A DNA stretch of 64,000 nucleotides from Bacillus sp. FJAT-29790 (GCF_019039215.1 NZ_JAHNZZ010000002.1:220247-284246); one strand, 5' to 3'; counted from the first letter of the stretch, positions 1 to 8,757 are shown. Notes: generated from the letters alone by a model not told the origin. Numbers and translations are program-made.

Positions 1-27
1 CAAACAACAATATATGCGAAAAAAGCC
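1..27 (-). repeat. End of a MITE-like intergenic repeat running off the left edge
   Basis: Read on the minus strand this stretch (GGCT, T-run, CGCATATATTGTTG) matches the left end of the full repeat copy at 41035-41262. Only the terminal part lies in the window, so the rest presumably lies to the left. It has no coding content. Confidence 0.55.
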
Positions 28-88
28 AAAAATAATAATTAGAATTTCATAAATAAAAACAAAATTGAAAGCAAACTGATTCAATATT

Positions 89-120
89 TAAGGGACGGCT
101 TTATAAAAGGCCGTCCCTTT
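89..120. terminator. Hairpin at the end of the 50-aa gene
   Basis: AAGGGACGGC pairs with GCCGTCCCTT around a short AT loop. The hairpin overlaps the stop codon of the minus-strand small gene. The T-run is weak on both sides, so it may end transcription from either direction but is not a textbook terminator. Confidence 0.5.
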
Positions 121-253
121 CATCATCTTTGAATGGTTCCGTTTGCTTAGGCTTTTCAGAATCTAAAGCATGTTTAATAAAGGAGATTAATACTGCGCCT
201 ACAAGACCCAAAGCAATCAGCAATCCAAGAGTAGTTATCCATAATAGAACCAT
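101..253 (-). CDS. Small single-pass membrane protein (50 aa)
   Basis: This short reading frame begins with ATG behind a strong GGGAGGC ribosome-binding site and encodes 50 residues. Residues 2-28 are almost wholly hydrophobic (MVLLWITTLGLLIALGL and on) and form one membrane helix. A charged tail rich in Lys, Glu and Asp follows. The architecture resembles the very small accessory subunits found beside some bacterial transporters, but I do not recognise the family and any partner would lie outside the window. It ends in the hairpin at 89-120. The coding call rests on the ribosome-binding site, spacing and helix; function is unknown. Confidence 0.6.
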   Translation of the reverse strand: MVLLWITTLGLLIALGLVGAVLISFIKHALDSEKPKQTEPFKDDERDGLL

Positions 254-489
254 CTAAAAAGCCTCCCTTTTTTCTTCTGAAGAACCTTCATCTTGCTTCA
301 GCGAATATGTTTGGGATTGATAAAGCTAAATATGAAAGAAAATTCACTTAATAAAGATATATGCTGATAAAACATGATTCTTTACAGTTACTTCCCGATA
401 CAATTTGAAATTATGAAGGGATTATTGCTGTTTGTAGGGAATTAGAAATATATGTTTATCATCTAAATCTTAAAGGGGGATTGAAGATC
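254..489. other. Intergenic region, no clear feature
   Basis: AT-rich stretch between two divergent genes. It must carry promoters for both, but I could not pick out a confident -35/-10 pair. Only the GGGGGA ribosome-binding site at 475-480 is clear. Confidence 0.4.
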
Positions 490-969
490 ATGAATTTTAA
501 AACGGCTGATTTATGCGATGAGTTTGGGAATGAATTAGATGTTTGCCAGCAGGAATTTTATTCGTATGGAAAAAAGAATCAGTTTTATGGTCCTATTTCA
601 ACTGTGAAAGTGTTCGAAGATAATGTTTTGGTAAAAACGGCGTTAGAAACAATTCCTGAAGGGAATATTCTGGTTGTGGATGGAGGGGGCTCTAAAAAAT
701 GTGCTTTATTAGGAGACCGTCTTGGAGAAATCGCATCGTCCAGAAAGCTTGCAGGAGTCATTGTTAACGGTTGTGTCCGTGATACAGCGGATCTCGCTGA
801 ATTAGAAATAGGGATTCTCGCCCTTGGCAGTAATCCTTTGAAAAGCAAAAAGGAAGGAAAGGGCGAAGCGGATATAACAGTTACTTTCGGGGACATCAAT
901 TGGAACCCGGGGGCTTATGTATATGCAGATAAAGATGGCGTCATTGTCAGTGCTAAAAAGCTGATATAG
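490..969 (+). CDS. RraA family protein (RNase E inhibitor-like / HMG aldolase-like)
   Basis: The 159-residue protein has the length and pattern of the RraA/MenG-like family: an N-terminal TADLCDEF helix, VVDGGGS, and a [10 protein letters not shown] strand-turn carrying the conserved Arg-Asp. In gamma-proteobacteria RraA binds RNase E. Many relatives in other bacteria act instead as divalent-metal 4-hydroxy-4-methyl-2-oxoglutarate or oxaloacetate aldolases. Bacilli lack canonical RNase E, so a metal-dependent lyase role is at least as likely. ATG at 490 is chosen because it sits 9 bases after GGGGGA, whereas the in-frame TTG at 481 touches that site. It is monocistronic and followed by a strong terminator. 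Confidence 0.85.
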   Translation: MNFKTADLCDEFGNELDVCQQEFYSYGKKNQFYGPISTVKVFEDNVLVKTALETIPEGNILVVDGGGSKKCALLGDRLGEIASSRKLAGVIVNGCVRDTADLAELEIGILALGSNPLKSKKEGKGEADITVTFGDINWNPGAYVYADKDGVIVSAKKLI

Positions 970-1007
970 AAAGCGAAGGGGGATTTAATTTCCTCCTTCG
1001 CTTTTAT
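970..1007 (+). terminator. Rho-independent terminator after the RraA-like gene
   Basis: A 14-bp stem with one G-U pair (AAAGCGAAGGGGGA with TCCTCCTTCGCTTT) is followed by Ts. It starts directly after the stop codon and also faces the convergent VanW gene. Confidence 0.8.
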
Positions 1008-1050
1008 AGATTAACGGGTAAGGAAAGTTTCAGAGCGAAAATAGACTTTC

Positions 1051-1983
1051 TTAATCCAGCATCCTCAAGTCCGCATTCGCATCAAGCGGGATTTCCTGCG
1101 GAAGCATTTTTGAGGCACCTGGCACAGGTCGCGGTTCATAATCAATTTCATCTGAAGAAAAAATCCGGATGCTCATCTGGCCTCCCAGCACTTTTGCCCG
1201 AATAAGCAAAGGAAAGCTATAGACATTTTTAAAGCTGAAATCCGGGCCATACCAACTGACCGTAGCATCACGTCCAGGAGGAACGTACGGAACTCTTTTT
1301 GAGTGTGAGAAACGTTCAACCATCTTGACTCCCGCACGGTCGGCAGCGTTAAAAAGTGTGGAAGACACTTGGCAAATTCCCCCGCCAATATCCTCTGATA
1401 ATTCTCCTCTCACAATTACAGGTGCGCGCAAATAGCCGCGCTCCTTCGTTCTTTTTCCAACGATTCGGTTAAAGGAAAATGTTTCACCGGGAAAAACGAC
1501 ATAGTTATTTATCGCTTCTGCAGCAAGTGAAATATTATGGGAGCGTGATTGATTATTTCGGTTAAAGTAGGTTACATATTGCCCGATTTGCTTTACCCGT
1601 ATTTGCAAAAGCAAATCCTGATCCACCCTCGGATAAACAGGAAGCATTGGGATTTCGATTGTTGACGCACTTGTTTTATAAAAATATGTATAGAACAAGT
1701 CAGTAAAAGCTTTTCGATACAATTTACTGCCTAGTTGCCCTTCGATCACTTTTCCGGATTCATTAATATAGGCGTTAACAGGGGCTTTATATGTTTTTTT
1801 GTCCAAATCTTCAAGAAATTCTTTGAGTTTTGCTGAATCAACAAAAGGCGTTCCCGGAATGGGAATGGAAAAGTCCGTTCGGTTAATATTCATGACATTT
1901 TCTCCCTGACTTTCAATCGTTAAGCTATCAGGTTGATTGATAGGGTGAATCAATAGTAAGAGTCCATAAATCCAAGCAATCAA
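1051..1983 (-). CDS. VanW family protein, membrane-anchored
   Basis: The protein (about 310 residues) has an N-terminal hydrophobic signal anchor (IAWIYGLLLLIHP) and a C-terminal VanW domain with the family signature FPGETFSFN, G-rich turn and GGGICQVSSTLFNAA. VanW is found in some glycopeptide-resistance clusters, but its chemistry is unknown. Bacilli carry several chromosomal relatives (YoaR-type) thought to work at the cell wall. The start is TTG at 1983, 8 bases after GGAGGTG. A longer frame from TTG at 2001 would begin inside that ribosome-binding site. It lies divergent from the lia genes, which fits an envelope role only loosely. No resistance genes are nearby. Confidence 0.85.
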   Translation of the reverse strand: MIAWIYGLLLLIHPINQPDSLTIESQGENVMNINRTDFSIPIPGTPFVDSAKLKEFLEDLDKKTYKAPVNAYINESGKVIEGQLGSKLYRKAFTDLFYTYFYKTSASTIEIPMLPVYPRVDQDLLLQIRVKQIGQYVTYFNRNNQSRSHNISLAAEAINNYVVFPGETFSFNRIVGKRTKERGYLRAPVIVRGELSEDIGGGICQVSSTLFNAADRAGVKMVERFSHSKRVPYVPPGRDATVSWYGPDFSFKNVYSFPLLIRAKVLGGQMSIRIFSSDEIDYEPRPVPGASKMLPQEIPLDANADLRMLD

Positions 1984-2161
1984 TGTTCTTGCACCTCCCA
2001 AACATAGTATGGGTTTCGAGGATTGTTTTCATGTGAAGAAAATTGAAAAAGTCAGTCCTATTACCCTCTCCGTCTTAGGCCCTAGATGAAAATCAAGCGC
2101 AGGTTCGTTATAGGAAACCTTAAATCCAGGTAAGATGAAATCATGAAAGGAGGAAATGAAC

Positions 2162-2506
2162 ATGAAAAAATTTGGTTTACTGTTAGCGGGAGGAATTGCA
2201 GCGCTGGTGCTGGTGTCAAACCTTGGCCCGATGGTAGGTTTAGCGGTCAGCGTCGCAATTTTATACTTTGTATTTAAACAGTTTTTACAAGCAGATTCAA
2301 TGCTAGGAAAAATCGGGTGGGTAATCATCGGGTTTGTTGCGCTGATGGCTGCTGCATCAAATGTTCCTGCTATTCTTGGAATCGCAGCTGCATACGTTTT
2401 GTTCCTTGTTTATAAAAAATGGAACAATACAAAATCAGCTGTAAAAGAAGATAATGATCCATTTACCAATTTCGAAAAGCAATGGTCTGAATTAAAACAA
2501 AACTAA
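2162..2506 (+). CDS. liaI: LiaI-like small membrane protein
   Basis: This 114-residue protein has three or four hydrophobic segments (residues 3-20, 22-40, 48-75) and a charged C-terminal tail ending FEKQWSELK. In B. subtilis, LiaI is the small membrane partner that brings LiaH to the membrane under envelope stress. The call rests mainly on position: it is followed 27 bases later by a LiaH/PspA gene and then liaFSR. ATG at 2162 is used because it sits 8 bases from AAAGGAGG, while an ATG at 2156 is only 2 bases away. A LiaR-dependent promoter is expected just upstream, but I could not define the operator by eye. Confidence 0.8.
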   Translation: MKKFGLLLAGGIAALVLVSNLGPMVGLAVSVAILYFVFKQFLQADSMLGKIGWVIIGFVALMAAASNVPAILGIAAAYVLFLVYKKWNNTKSAVKEDNDPFTNFEKQWSELKQN

Positions 2507-2533
2507 AAACTACTTATTTAAGGAGAGATAAAA

Positions 2534-3181
2534 ATGGCAAACTTATTTACACGAATGAAAAATACGGTATTAGCTGATATTCATGAGGCATTAGATCAAA
2601 AGGAGAAAAAGAATCCGATTACTTTATTAAACCAGTACTTACGTGAATGTGAATTGGAAACAGAAAAGGTTCGCAAGCTATTAGAACGTCAGTATTCGTT
2701 GAAAGAGGAATTTACTCGTGAACTCCGATATGCGCAGGAGTTAGCAGGGAAACGGAAACGCCAGGCGGAAATTGCCTCACAGGCGGGAGAGAATGAATTA
2801 TATCTATTTGCAAGTGAGGAGCATACCCAATTTGAAGACCGTGCAGCCCGTTTGAAGGTTACGTTGAACCAGGTTGTTCAGCAGCTTGTCGAGCTGGAAA
2901 GAAAATACGAGGAAATGAAACATAAACTGAAAGATATGCATATCCGACGCATGGAATTAATGGGCCGTGAGAATATGACTCGTGCTCAAGCGAAAATGAA
3001 TCAAGTGCTTGATAATAATACGTACTCGAATCAGTCATTTTCTAAATTTCAAGAAATCGAGTCCTATCTTGACCGCTTAGAGCATCAAGTGAATAGCTCA
3101 TACCACCGGAACACAATCGATGCTCGTATCGCTCAACTAGAAAAAGACTTGAAAAAGGAAGAAACTCATTCTATTTCATAA
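2534..3181 (+). CDS. liaH: LiaH, PspA/IM30 family membrane-stress protein
   Basis: The 215-residue protein is almost entirely helical and highly charged, with long coiled coils from about residue 25 to 145 and a final helix (IDARIAQLEKDLKKEE), matching the PspA/IM30/Vipp1 family. LiaH forms large oligomers that dock on the membrane when cell-wall antibiotics damage it. It starts at a good RBS (AAGGAGAG) directly after liaI, so the two are co-transcribed. A 15-bp hairpin just after the stop separates it from liaFSR, which fits strong stress-induced expression of liaIH over a low basal level of the regulators. Confidence 0.9.
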   Translation: MANLFTRMKNTVLADIHEALDQKEKKNPITLLNQYLRECELETEKVRKLLERQYSLKEEFTRELRYAQELAGKRKRQAEIASQAGENELYLFASEEHTQFEDRAARLKVTLNQVVQQLVELERKYEEMKHKLKDMHIRRMELMGRENMTRAQAKMNQVLDNNTYSNQSFSKFQEIESYLDRLEHQVNSSYHRNTIDARIAQLEKDLKKEETHSIS

Positions 3182-3195
3182 TGTAAACATGGTAT

Positions 3196-3230
3196 GCTAA
3201 AAAGGCGTAGATAAGCTACGTCTTTTTAGC
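3196..3230 (+). terminator. Hairpin separating liaIH from liaFSR
   Basis: GCTAAAAAGGCGTAG pairs with CTACGTCTTTTTAGC over 15 bp with one G-U pair, and the T-run lies within the stem. It is likely a partial terminator or an mRNA-stabilising end for liaIH. Confidence 0.7.
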
Positions 3231-3520
3231 CATAGGATGGGGAATTAAGCATCATGTTTAGATGTCTGCATCAAAAGTGGAAATTGCCCATAAAGGTTTG
3301 CAATTGCCCTTATAAAATCGCGAGACTCGCGCAAAAGTTGTCGAGGTCGCCGTATGAGGTCTCTAAGCTCATGATTGTGACATTGAAATCTGAATTATAT
3401 AGTAGAACTCTATAATCAAATTCGCCTTGGCGTATTTGCGCCCAGATTCGTTTAGAGAATTCTGCTGAATAAAGTTAAAAAAATGTTCATTCCAATCAAA
3501 CTTAGAAGGGAGGATACCCG
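3231..3520. other. Intergenic region with a degenerate palindromic repeat
   Basis: No gene seen. About 3386-3449 holds an imperfect inverted repeat with arms AATCTG/CAGATT, an inner TATAGTAGAACTCTATA hairpin and the phrase TTCGCCTTGGCGTATTTG. I associate that phrase with intergenic repeats in Bacillaceae, but from memory only. A separate promoter for liaF may lie here. The liaF ribosome-binding site is GAAGGGAGG. Confidence 0.35.
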
Positions 3521-4255
3521 ATGTTAAACAAAGTGAAAAGCGATTATATTAGTTGGATTTTATTACTGGGGATTGTTGTTCTATTATTGGAATTCTCCTT
3601 TTTTAACCGAGGTCTGATTTTCTCCCTTCTTGTGGATATCGGGATGATTTATATTGGAAGAAAAAGGATGCCGCGAACATCTGGAAAGATCTTATTTTGG
3701 CTCGGTCTTATCTTTTTAATTATTAGCATTTTTAGCATGATGACCTTTAAATTCTTTCTGCTTGCCATCTTGCTTCATTTCTTGATTCAATATGCACAAT
3801 CAAAACGTAATCCAGCGCATATCCGGCCTATCGTAATGGAACCGAGTCTGTTCTCGGAAAAAGAGACCATCATCAAAAAAGAGCCGCTATTTTCCAATTT
3901 TTTATTTGGCCAGCAGAAAACGCCCGAACATGTATATAAATGGAGCGATATCAATATTCAAGCAGGAATTGGGGATTCTGTAATCGATTTAAGCTACACG
4001 GTTCTGCCAAAAGGCGAGACTGTTATCTTCATTCGGAACTTTGTCGGTAACATCCGAGTTCTAATTCCTTATGATGTGGAAATTAGTGTTAATCATTCCG
4101 TCATAGCAGGCACTAGCGAAATCTTTGAATTTCAAGAAACGAAAATATTTAACCAGACTTTACAAGTTCAGACGCCTGGATTTGAACAAGCTGAACAGAA
4201 AGTAAAAATCTTCACCTCTCTACTCGTTGGTGATCTTGAGGTGAAGCGCGTATGA
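3521..4255 (+). CDS. liaF: LiaF, membrane inhibitor of the LiaRS system
   Basis: The 244-residue protein has four closely spaced membrane helices in the first 95 residues. A soluble C-terminal domain follows, with the LiaF/YvqF pattern (WSDINIQAGIGDSVIDLS, then IRNFVGNIRVLIPYDVEISV). LiaF keeps the histidine kinase LiaS in its non-stimulated state when the envelope is intact. It overlaps liaS by 4 bases (ATGA), so the two are translationally coupled. The liaG gene found upstream of liaF in B. subtilis is absent here. Confidence 0.92.
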   Translation: MLNKVKSDYISWILLLGIVVLLLEFSFFNRGLIFSLLVDIGMIYIGRKRMPRTSGKILFWLGLIFLIISIFSMMTFKFFLLAILLHFLIQYAQSKRNPAHIRPIVMEPSLFSEKETIIKKEPLFSNFLFGQQKTPEHVYKWSDINIQAGIGDSVIDLSYTVLPKGETVIFIRNFVGNIRVLIPYDVEISVNHSVIAGTSEIFEFQETKIFNQTLQVQTPGFEQAEQKVKIFTSLLVGDLEVKRV

Positions 4256-5274
4256 GTATTGTTCAGCGTCAAATTGTTTGGGGAGCGGGCATGTCTATTT
4301 TTATTTGCGCCACCTTGGCCGTATCATTTCTTATCAGGGTTCCGTTTTCCGATTGGAGAGAATTATGGGATACGGATATCATGGATATTCCTTTCATTTT
4401 ATTCATACCGAGTGTGAGTATTGCAATCGGAATCCTTTTTGGCTTTATTTCAGGCCTTTATTGGCGGAGGCAGCTTCAATCGATTGACAGCTGGCTTCAT
4501 CATATTGAAGAAGGCCGTCAAATTGATGTTAAAAAACTAAATGCAGGAACTGAACTTTTATCTATTACAAACAGAGTTGGAAAAATCCAAAAACAAATTG
4601 CCGAACAGGCGAAGCTTTCCCAAAAGCTAGCTACCGAGAACGCAGAGGATATTGAAAGTCGAATGCAGGAAATTATTTCGCAGGAAAGAAACCGACTGGC
4701 CCGCGAACTCCATGATTCAGTCAGTCAGCAGCTCTTTGCCGCTTCCATGTTAATGTCTGCCATTAATGAAGCAAAGAATGAGACAAATGATCGGGAAACG
4801 AAGCAATTGAAAATGGTTGAGGAAATGATTCATCAATCCCAACTAGAAATGCGGGCTCTTCTTCTCCATTTAAGGCCGGCCGCATTAAAAGGCAAGACAC
4901 TACAAGAAGGAATTAAGGAATTGCTAATCGAATTATCACAAAAAGTAACGATGCAGATAAAATGGAAGATAGAGGATTTTCCGCTCGATAAAGGAGTAGA
5001 GGACCATTTATTCCGAATCCTTCAAGAATCTGTTTCTAATACCCTTCGCCATGCAAAATCAACGACACTTGATGTGCTGCTGATCCAAAGGGATGAGTTT
5101 GTTATTTTACGAGTGGTAGATGATGGTATTGGATTTGATGTGGAAGAAACAAAGGCCGGCTCTTATGGATTGCAGAATATGTATGAGAGGGCAGTTGAAG
5201 TTGGGGGAACAATCAAGATTATTAGCTTGAAAAATAGCGGAACACGTCTTGAAGTGAAGGTTCCAGTTATATAG
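4252..5274 (+). CDS. liaS: LiaS, NarL-type sensor histidine kinase
   Basis: Two membrane helices (about residues 10-30 and 45-65) flank a very short extracellular loop, as in intramembrane-sensing kinases. A HAMP-like linker follows. The HisKA_3 dimerisation box carries the phospho-accepting His in RLARELHDSVSQQLFA (around residue 153). The HATPase domain has the N box (FRILQESVSNTLRHA) and G box (VVDDGIGFD). LiaS phosphorylates LiaR when lipid-II-cycle antibiotics act. At 340 residues it is close to the B. subtilis protein. It overlaps liaF; a repeat element separates it from liaR. Confidence 0.92.
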   Translation: MSIVQRQIVWGAGMSIFICATLAVSFLIRVPFSDWRELWDTDIMDIPFILFIPSVSIAIGILFGFISGLYWRRQLQSIDSWLHHIEEGRQIDVKKLNAGTELLSITNRVGKIQKQIAEQAKLSQKLATENAEDIESRMQEIISQERNRLARELHDSVSQQLFAASMLMSAINEAKNETNDRETKQLKMVEEMIHQSQLEMRALLLHLRPAALKGKTLQEGIKELLIELSQKVTMQIKWKIEDFPLDKGVEDHLFRILQESVSNTLRHAKSTTLDVLLIQRDEFVILRVVDDGIGFDVEETKAGSYGLQNMYERAVEVGGTIKIISLKNSGTRLEVKVPVI

Positions 5275-5283
5275 AAAAGAGGA

Positions 5284-5407
5284 GAGCGCCAGCCTTTAAG
5301 GAATGCGAAATAAAATCGCCACTTCCTCGCAAAAGCTATCACTTTTGGTCGAGCGATGTATCGCTGCCGCAACTAGACACGCTTATGAACTCGAGCCGCT
5401 GGCGCTC
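5284..5407 (-). repeat. Intergenic repeat inserted between liaS and liaR
   Basis: The element is bounded by the inverted repeat GAGCGCCAGC/GCTGGCGCTC. On the minus strand it begins with a GTCTGGCTCCGAGCGCC phrase. I recognise this as a common Bacillaceae intergenic repeat type (GTCTAGCTCCAGCGCC family); a related sequence lies at 36682-36800. It sits inside the lia operon and is expected to form a strong hairpin in the liaFSR mRNA. Confidence 0.65.
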
Positions 5408-5440
5408 GGAGCCAGACAATATATATAGGGGATGAGGCCG

Positions 5441-6073
5441 ATGATTAAAGTATTGTTTGTAGATGATCATGAGATGGTAAGAATAGGCGTTTCTTCTTAT
5501 TTGTCGGCGCAAAAGGATATCGAGGTAATTGGGGAAGCAGACAATGGTAGAACGGCTATTGATCTTGCACTCAGTTTGCGACCGGATATTATTTTAATGG
5601 ATTTGGTCATGAAGGAAATGGACGGAATCGAGGCAACAAGAAACATTATTGAAAAATGGCCTGAAGCAAAAATCATTATTGTAACAAGCTTCCTTGACGA
5701 TGAAAAAGTCTATCCTGCACTTGAGGCAGGGGCAACGAGCTATATGCTGAAAACGTCTAAAGCCAGTGAAATTGCGGATGCTGTTCGCTCAACCTATCAT
5801 GGCCAATCGGTTTTAGAGCCTGAAGTGACAGGGAAAATGATGGTGAAAATGAGACAGAAGCCGCAGCAACTTCTCCATGAAGAGTTGACAAGCAGAGAAA
5901 TGGAAATACTTCTTCTAATGGCAGAAGGAAAAGCAAACCAGGAAATAGCCGATGAACTTTTTATTGCTTTAAAAACGGTCAAAACGCATGTAAGCAATAT
6001 CCTTAGCAAGCTTCAAGTACAGGACCGTACTCAAGCTGTGATTTATGCGTTTAAGCATTCATTGGTGGAATAA
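5441..6073 (+). CDS. liaR: LiaR, NarL/FixJ family response regulator
   Basis: The N-terminal receiver domain shows [11 protein letters not shown] (acidic pocket), phosphorylatable Asp in [12 protein letters not shown] (about residue 54), VTS and the Lys of MLKTS. The C-terminal LuxR-type HTH reads [26 protein letters not shown]. LiaR activates liaIH under envelope stress. ATG at 5441 is chosen because GGGG at 5428-5431 gives a 9-base spacing and the resulting [13 protein letters not shown] start aligns with known LiaR; the upstream ATG at 5432 abuts that site. A good terminator follows. Confidence 0.93.
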   Translation: MIKVLFVDDHEMVRIGVSSYLSAQKDIEVIGEADNGRTAIDLALSLRPDIILMDLVMKEMDGIEATRNIIEKWPEAKIIIVTSFLDDEKVYPALEAGATSYMLKTSKASEIADAVRSTYHGQSVLEPEVTGKMMVKMRQKPQQLLHEELTSREMEILLLMAEGKANQEIADELFIALKTVKTHVSNILSKLQVQDRTQAVIYAFKHSLVE

Positions 6074-6087
6074 TCCGTTACGGTTGT

Positions 6088-6122
6088 AAAGAGCTAAAGG
6101 ATAATGATTTAGCTCTTTTTAT
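6088..6122 (+). terminator. Rho-independent terminator of the lia operon
   Basis: AAAGAGCTAAA pairs with TTTAGCTCTTT, followed by a T-run. Confidence 0.85.
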
Positions 6123-6238
6123 ATTACTTGGAATGGGCGAAAAATTATGAAAGGTGTTTGAAATAGAAATGGATCAAGAACGCTGATTTTATTGTTAATG
6201 AAAAGCTGATCAGATTTGGATATCACAGCTTTTCGAAT

Positions 6239-6937
6239 TTAGTTCGTTTGATTGGTCTGTACGAAAATACCGTCACCCTCTAGCCATTCAGCTAGGAAAA
6301 CGTCCTTATAATTAGAAATATTGTGCGAAGATAGCTGCATTTTCAACCAAGATTCATCATACCCCAAATCTTTTATTTCGTCCCATAAAACTTTCCCGTC
6401 CCTGATGAGTGTAACGGGGATGTAAACAGCACTCCTAGGAAGATTAAAATCCTCCATTGTTGTTTTTTGGTAGCGTGCTTTTTTTAGAATGCTAAGCGCG
6501 CCATTGGCCTCTAAATAGCAAAACGCTACCTCTCGAATTGAAAAGGTTTCACTTTGACGAAGCAAGCTTTGCAGTTGATTTAGATTCATACGGCATTTCT
6601 TTAGCGCCTCGCGATCAACAACTCCATTTTTAATGAGTGCAGTAGGTTTCCCCTGGAAAATCCCTCTGAAAAATAATGACTTTCTTTCCAGGAATTCGAC
6701 GATAAATAACAGCGCTCCCCATAAACACATTGAATAAATAATGTGGAAAACCCCAACCCTTTTCTCATACATCGCATTTCCAAGCATCTCACTTAACATG
6801 AGTGATGTTATAAAAGTAAAGGGGGAAATATGATTAATGATCTTCCTTCCCACCACTTTTACAATAATAAACATCAAAAAGAAGCCAGTAACTAAGTCAA
6901 TGGTGATTTTTAAGAAACTCAATGTCAAATGCCCCAA
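6239..6937 (-). CDS. DUF421 (YetF-type) membrane protein
   Basis: The protein has three N-terminal membrane helices (about residues 8-25, 40-55, 65-85). A soluble alpha/beta domain follows with the YetF/DUF421 pattern: the GRK turn, LLRQSETFSIREVAFCYLEANGALSILKK, then PVTLIRDGKVLWDEI. Bacilli carry several such proteins, some linked to spores, with no defined activity. The start is uncertain: TTG at 6937 gives 232 residues but has no good RBS, while TTG at 6922 lies 9 bases after GGGG. It stands alone, convergent with lia. Confidence 0.8.
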   Translation of the reverse strand: MGHLTLSFLKITIDLVTGFFLMFIIVKVVGRKIINHISPFTFITSLMLSEMLGNAMYEKRVGVFHIIYSMCLWGALLFIVEFLERKSLFFRGIFQGKPTALIKNGVVDREALKKCRMNLNQLQSLLRQSETFSIREVAFCYLEANGALSILKKARYQKTTMEDFNLPRSAVYIPVTLIRDGKVLWDEIKDLGYDESWLKMQLSSHNISNYKDVFLAEWLEGDGIFVQTNQTN

Positions 6938-6979
6938 TCTGTCTTTATTGCTTTTATATTTAAGCTCTGTTAGTGGTTA

Positions 6980-7086
6980 ATGTTGAAAAACTAAGACTAG
7001 CGGGGCGATTTTGCCTGGAGAGAACCTTTTGAGCGATAGCGAGAACCGCTTCTCGGAAGGTAAATCGAACACGCGGGTCTATCAAC
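6980..7086. repeat. 107-bp imperfect palindromic intergenic element
   Basis: The ends are TGTTGA and TCAACA. Further matching blocks (GAC, GCG/CGC, CGATTT/AAATCG) pair inward in the same order, so the whole element can fold on itself. It lies in a 450-base gap holding no gene. Confidence 0.5.
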
Positions 7087-7391
7087 AACATTGTTTAACA
7101 AAGCCTATTTAAGTAAACAGTTTCTATATATCTTACCCAAAATCATACTGTTTCCATGTCCAAAAATTACATTTATAACGAGGGGTGACTCAATCGGTCG
7201 AACTCATTTCAATATGAATGCTTAAGGACCCAATTCAATGACGTTTATGCTTTACAATTAACCGCTTTAATCTCCAAAATACTTCCTAGCTAGAAAATGA
7301 AAATATTCTCCAGACTTGTCTCATATCATGTAAAGAATGTGGACGGCGGCTATTAAGGTCGAACACTCTTAAATGATGAGGAGAGGCATGG
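7087..7391. other. Intergenic region, nothing clear
   Basis: AT-rich stretch ahead of the flippase gene. I see no gene or convincing promoter, apart from the GAGGAGAGG ribosome-binding site just before 7392. Confidence 0.35.
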
Positions 7392-8717
7392 ATGAATAAA
7401 TTTTTCAAAGGAACATTATTATTGGCAGCAGCTGCTTTTGCGGCTGAGTGCATTGAGTTTATCGTGAATATGGTACTTGCAAGGGAATTGGGGGAGAGAG
7501 GCCTTGGCATGTATATGTCCATTCTTCCGACGATTTTTTTAATTGTTCTGATTGCGAGCTTTGAACTGCCTATTTCAATTTCAAAATTCATTGCTGAAAG
7601 GGACAAAAAATACCACAAAAGCATGCTCAACCATGTCATTAAATTGACGATCGTTTTTACAGCAATTATTCTGCCGCTAGCGATTTTTATCATGCCCATT
7701 GTGCCAATTTTTGATCAGTATCACCCTTTGCTAAGATGGGTTGTCATTGCCTTTATTCCGATTGTTTCTTTTTCCTCCATTGCAAGAGGGTTTTTTATGG
7801 GCAAGCAGCAGATGGGGAAAATTGCGACGTCTAATTTCTTGCGTAAAATGGTCCAGCTTTTATTATTGGTTACTTTGTATCAGTTCTTTCAATTCGACAC
7901 AGTGACTGCGGTCTTTATTGCATTTTGTACGTTTGTAGGTAGTGAGATTGTTGTCTTCTTGTACTTGCTGCATATGTTTATTATTCAATACCAGCAAGTG
8001 AAAAAGGAGCCAAGTGAAGGCATGAGCGGAAGAATGGTACGCAAAAGTTTGATGGCAGTGTCGATTCCAACCACTGCGATGAGAGTATTCCATGCTCTGT
8101 CACACGCAGTAGAGCCATTTTTAATAAAAGCAGCCCTTTTAAAAGCAGGAGTAAGCGGCATTGTTGCGACAGAGCATTTTGGTATGCTTGCCGGTGTTGC
8201 ATTAACCATTGGCTTTTTTCCTGCCTTCATCGCCCATTCATTCTTAATTATGTTAATCCCGACAGTGTCAGAAACCTATGCTGAGAGGAATATAGAGAAG
8301 CTGCAAAGCCTTCTCCAGCAAGTATTTATGATTACTTTTTTATACGGGATTCCGGCTGTTGTTTTTTTCTATTTCTATGCCGAGCCTTTAACTAATATTT
8401 TTTTCCATTCATCTGATTCTGCGGTTTATTTACAAATGCTTTGGCCGTTTTTCCTGCTTCATTATTTCATTATTCCGATGCAGGCCTTTTTAATCGGGCT
8501 CGGTCTAATGAAGGAAGCCCTTTTCCATTTTGTGTGGTCGACGGTTGTCTCTTTCTCCGTCATGTATGTGCTCGGTTCCATGCAAAGCTTTCAAATGGAC
8601 GGTATTATAATTGGCATGAATACAGGAGCGGCCGTATTGACACTCATGCATTATTTAACGATTTGCAAAAAAATTGGCGTAAATCTGCTGCTTGCTCCTG
8701 TTAGGAGATTTAATTAA
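7392..8717 (+). CDS. SpoVB/YkvU-like lipid or polysaccharide flippase (MOP superfamily)
   Basis: This 441-residue protein has about 12-14 hydrophobic helices and begins with the phrase FKGTLLLAAAAFAAECIEFIVN, typical of SpoVB-like flippases in the MurJ/Wzx superfamily. These proteins move lipid-linked precursors across the membrane; SpoVB is needed for spore cortex synthesis and YkvU is a sporulation paralogue in B. subtilis. The match to YkvU is from memory and moderate. ATG at 7392 sits 5 bases after GAGGAGAGG. It is monocistronic. Confidence 0.75.
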   Translation: MNKFFKGTLLLAAAAFAAECIEFIVNMVLARELGERGLGMYMSILPTIFLIVLIASFELPISISKFIAERDKKYHKSMLNHVIKLTIVFTAIILPLAIFIMPIVPIFDQYHPLLRWVVIAFIPIVSFSSIARGFFMGKQQMGKIATSNFLRKMVQLLLLVTLYQFFQFDTVTAVFIAFCTFVGSEIVVFLYLLHMFIIQYQQVKKEPSEGMSGRMVRKSLMAVSIPTTAMRVFHALSHAVEPFLIKAALLKAGVSGIVATEHFGMLAGVALTIGFFPAFIAHSFLIMLIPTVSETYAERNIEKLQSLLQQVFMITFLYGIPAVVFFYFYAEPLTNIFFHSSDSAVYLQMLWPFFLLHYFIIPMQAFLIGLGLMKEALFHFVWSTVVSFSVMYVLGSMQSFQMDGIIIGMNTGAAVLTLMHYLTICKKIGVNLLLAPVRRFN

Positions 8718-8757
8718 TAATTTTGGATGTGTAAAACTTTATATTGATAATTGCACT

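Noticed and set aside
1051-1983. VanW as evidence for glycopeptide resistance
   Set aside because: No vanA/B ligase, vanH, vanX or vanRS genes are nearby; chromosomal VanW-like proteins are common in Bacilli.
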